Part shown: in pieces, positions 61,829 through 64,000 of the stretch
Layout of the letters: every line of letters begins with the position of its first letter
How positions within the stretch are numbered: position 1 is the first letter of the stretch
DNA from: Pseudideonella sakaiensis
GTDB lineage: Bacteria; Pseudomonadota; Gammaproteobacteria; Burkholderiales; Burkholderiaceae_C
DNA: 64,000 nt
Assembly (NCBI RefSeq): GCF_001293525.1
Contig: NZ_BBYR01000077.1
Coordinates: 1 to 64,000, forward strand
Direction of reading: 5' to 3'
Notes under the pieces: generated by a model
What the model was told of the DNA's origin: nothing
Databases searched by the model: none
The model's input: only the letters and a program-made list of their open reading frames with translations
Made by a program: the position numbers and the translations under genes

Positions 61829-62713
61829 TCAGGCCTGCGGGATCACGCTGACCGCGACGTCCATGTCCTGCGCGCCGCCGCCCAGGATCACGCCGCGCAG
61901 CGGCACCACGTCGGCGAAGTCGCCGCCCCAGGCCAGCGTGATGTAGCGCGCGTCGGCCGGCTGGTCGTTGGTCGGGTCGAACTCCAGCCAGCCGTAGCCG
62001 GGCGCGAAGGCCGCGACCCACGCATGCGAGGCGTCCACGCCCATCAGCCGCGGCTGCCCCGGCGGCGGGTCGGTCAGCAGGTAGCCGGACACGTAGCGCG
62101 CCGGCAGGCCGTGGCCACGCAGGCCCGCCAGCATCAGGTGGGCGAAGTCCTGGCAGACGCCGCGGCGGCGCTCCAGCACCTCGTCGACCTGGGTGCTGAC
62201 GGTGGTGGCACCCGGCTCGAACTCGAAGTCGGCGTGGATGCGCTGCATGAGCTCGGTGACGGCCTCGAACCAGTCGCGTCCGCGCGGGAAGGAGGCCGCG
62301 GCGTACTGGCGCGCCGCCTCCGACAGCGGCAGCTGTGCGGTCGGCTCGGCCATCCGGGCCGGCTCCAACCCGTGGCCGGAGGTGGCCACCCGCACCGAAT
62401 CGCGTACCGCCTCCCAGGACAGCGGCACGGCCTCGGCGGGCCGCGGCCGGCGGCCGACCTCGACGCGGCAGCGCATCGTCACCGTCAGCAGCCGGTGCGC
62501 GCCGTGCAGCCCGAAGTGGGTGACGGTGTTGCCGAAGCTGTCGACCGACTCCTGGCGCTCGTCCGGCGCCGGCTCGACGCGCAGCTCGTGCGACTGCAGG
62601 CGCTGCCAGGGCAGCTCGCGCGGCGTCAGCCGCGCCAGCTGCCAGGACTGCGAGACCGGCGCGGTGTAGGCATAGCGGGTCTCGTGCTCGACGGTGTAGC
62701 GCTCGAAGGACAT
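61829..62713 (-). CDS. Transglutaminase-like cysteine protease family protein
   Basis: A 294-residue protein starting MSFERYTVEHETRYAY, the bacterial transglutaminase N-terminal domain. The catalytic triad is Cys187 in RRGVCQDFAH, His230 in DASHAWV and Asp246 in LEFDPTND. It has no signal peptide. In many bacteria it follows an ATP-grasp/alpha-E gene, as here with a 30-base gap; such pairs are thought to build or modify peptides, but no product is known. Confidence 0.92.
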   Translation of the reverse strand: MSFERYTVEHETRYAYTAPVSQSWQLARLTPRELPWQRLQSHELRVEPAPDERQESVDSFGNTVTHFGLHGAHRLLTVTMRCRVEVGRRPRPAEAVPLSWEAVRDSVRVATSGHGLEPARMAEPTAQLPLSEAARQYAAASFPRGRDWFEAVTELMQRIHADFEFEPGATTVSTQVDEVLERRRGVCQDFAHLMLAGLRGHGLPARYVSGYLLTDPPPGQPRLMGVDASHAWVAAFAPGYGWLEFDPTNDQPADARYITLAWGGDFADVVPLRGVILGGGAQDMDVAVSVIPQA

Positions 62714-62743
62714 CGCGGCGGCGGGCGGGCGGCGGGCGGCGCG

Positions 62744-64000
62744 TCAGGCGACCAGCGACAGCACGCTGCGCGACGCGGCGTGCGAGAAGAACTTCAGCGT
62801 CAGCTCGTCGGAGACCGCGCGCGCGCTGCGCTGCAGCTGCTCGAGCAGGTCGGCCAGCGCCTGGCTCTCCGGGTGCAGTTCGCGCACGTCGATGCCGCGC
62901 AGCGCGATCAGCCCGGGGTTCAGCACGTCGCTGGCGACGCGCCCGTGGCGCATCTCCAGCTTCGCGATGTACTCGGACAGGCCCTTGACCTGGAAGCCGA
63001 TCGAGCGCGGGTTGGCCTCGTCGCGCAGGAGCAGGTCCAGCACCGGCAGCCATTCCGGCCGCACCAGGTAGCGCGAGCGGTAGGTGACGGTGGAATCGGT
63101 CAACTCGAGCAGCCAGTCCAGGCCGTGGGTGCGCCCCTCCTCGCCGATCGCCACCTGCAGCACCGTGCACAGGCTGCTGAGCCGCTCGATGCGGCGGCCG
63201 AGCGAGAGGAAGCGCCAGCCGAGTCCGCGCGTCATGCCGTCCAGCACGAAGCCCGACAGCGTCATCATCGCGGTGACGGCCCGGTCCAGCCAGACGAGTG
63301 CCAGCGGCAGGCCCATCGAGGACTGCAGGCCGCGCTGGAACACCGGGTCGCCGACCAGCTGGTTCAGGCTGCGCCAGTTGTCGGCCGACATCCGGTCGCG
63401 CAGGTTGAAGGCCACGCGCGACAGCTGGCGCAGGCGCTGGCTCAGGCCCTCGTCGGGGTGGGTGGCGGCGCGCAGCAGCTGCAGCCCGATGTCCTCGTGG
63501 CCCTCCACCAGGCCGAGCTGCCGGGCCAGCACCACCGCCGGAGACTGCGTGTCGGCGGTCTCGGCCTGCTCGTCCAGCACGCCGGCGATCGCCACCCGCA
63601 GCAGCCGCGCCGCCACCTCGGCACGCTCGCCATAGCGGCCGAACCAGAACAGGTTCTCGGCCGCGCGCGACGGCAGGTTGGCGGTCGGGCTGACCAGGTG
63701 CTGCGGCTGCACGGTACGGGTCAGCAGCGTGAAGGCGGCGTTGACCGGGCGGTCGGACAGCACCCAGGTGTCCTTCGAGCGGCCGCCGCGCTGCATCGCG
63801 ATCACCCGCTCGTCGGCATCGCCGGCGACGCGCGCCAGGCCGCCCGGCATCACCCGGTAGCCGTCGGGGGTGGCGACCGCGAACACGCGCAGCCCGACGG
63901 TGCGCGCGCGCAGCTTCTCCGAGCCGGGCCGGCCGGCGTCGTCGCGCTCCAGCACCGGCGCCTGCGAGACGTGCACCCACTCCTGGGCCACGTAGCGCTG
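62744..64000 (-). CDS. Circularly permuted ATP-grasp / alpha-E fusion protein, partial
   Basis: The reading frame is open to the window edge at 64000, so the N-terminal part lies outside. The first visible segment, EWVHVSQAPVLE ... TVGLRVFAVATPDGYRVMPGGLARVA, is the end of a circularly permuted type 2 ATP-grasp domain. From about residue 100 the alpha-E domain follows, starting LPSRAAENLFWFGRYGERAE and running to the end, all-helical, with LDRAVTAMMTLSGFVLDGMTR and RRIERLSSLCTVLQ. Fusion of the two is common in Betaproteobacteria. Catalysis would be a peptide ligase type reaction; the substrate is unknown. The transglutaminase gene is next downstream. Confidence 0.88.
   Translation of the reverse strand, partial: QRYVAQEWVHVSQAPVLERDDAGRPGSEKLRARTVGLRVFAVATPDGYRVMPGGLARVAGDADERVIAMQRGGRSKDTWVLSDRPVNAAFTLLTRTVQPQHLVSPTANLPSRAAENLFWFGRYGERAEVAARLLRVAIAGVLDEQAETADTQSPAVVLARQLGLVEGHEDIGLQLLRAATHPDEGLSQRLRQLSRVAFNLRDRMSADNWRSLNQLVGDPVFQRGLQSSMGLPLALVWLDRAVTAMMTLSGFVLDGMTRGLGWRFLSLGRRIERLSSLCTVLQVAIGEEGRTHGLDWLLELTDSTVTYRSRYLVRPEWLPVLDLLLRDEANPRSIGFQVKGLSEYIAKLEMRHGRVASDVLNPGLIALRGIDVRELHPESQALADLLEQLQRSARAVSDELTLKFFSHAASRSVLSLVA

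Overview
The window is very GC-rich and gene-dense. It looks like a chromosome segment of a betaproteobacterium in the Burkholderiales, probably close to the Rubrivivax/Leptothrix/Ideonella group. The reasons are gene order and content: a phaR repressor and a PhaZ1-type intracellular PHA depolymerase, an rnfB-like ferredoxin next to nth, zapB-zapA followed by a 6S RNA, an ECF sigma factor with DUF3619, DUF3106 and RDD genes, a K+-independent H+-pyrophosphatase and an Oar-like TonB receptor. Genus-level placement is inference only.

Layout. 0-0.6 kb: decayed serine recombinase, the only mobile-element trace. 0.7-9.3 kb: phaR, uvrB, aromatic aminotransferase, PHA depolymerase, RnfB-like protein, endonuclease III and an unknown membrane protein. 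9.5-14.2 kb: B12-type radical SAM enzyme, DUF1161 protein, zapB/zapA, 6S RNA, EVE protein, TauE permease. 14.3-20 kb: two proteins with degenerate GGDEF domains on either side of alaS, then an IclR regulator. 20.2-29.3 kb, minus strand: a PbpG-like peptidase, then a branched-chain amino acid cluster (ilvB, ilvN, ilvC, pssA, two leuA genes) with a leucine-codon leader peptide and attenuator before the larger leuA. 29.5-32.6 kb: ECF sigma operon and a LOG-family gene. 32.7-38.7 kb: PII protein, nadE, a FemAB-like acyltransferase, M16 protease. 38.8-41.8 kb: divergent soluble and membrane pyrophosphatases.

The most striking part is 41.8-60.5 kb. It holds a lipoprotein AmpD-type amidase, an AstE-like metallohydrolase, a beta-lactamase-fold serine hydrolase, an AmpG-related permease, a TonB-dependent receptor, a VanX/DdpX D-Ala-D-Ala dipeptidase, a Tat-exported LD-carboxypeptidase, a lipoprotein PBP4, a complete peptide ABC transporter operon that ends in that PBP4 gene, and a DigH-like (GHL10) glycosidase lipoprotein. 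Together they cover import across both membranes and cleavage of glycan strands, amide bonds, L,D bonds and D,D bonds. I propose a peptidoglycan scavenging or recycling locus. Each family assignment is supported by visible motifs; the joint function is inference.

The window ends with a horizontally acquired-looking Fic protein and a transglutaminase plus ATP-grasp/alpha-E pair that runs off the edge. At least six genes carry a -10-like hexamer only 6-8 bases before their start codon, which suggests leaderless transcripts. No tRNA, rRNA, CRISPR array or intact insertion sequence was seen.
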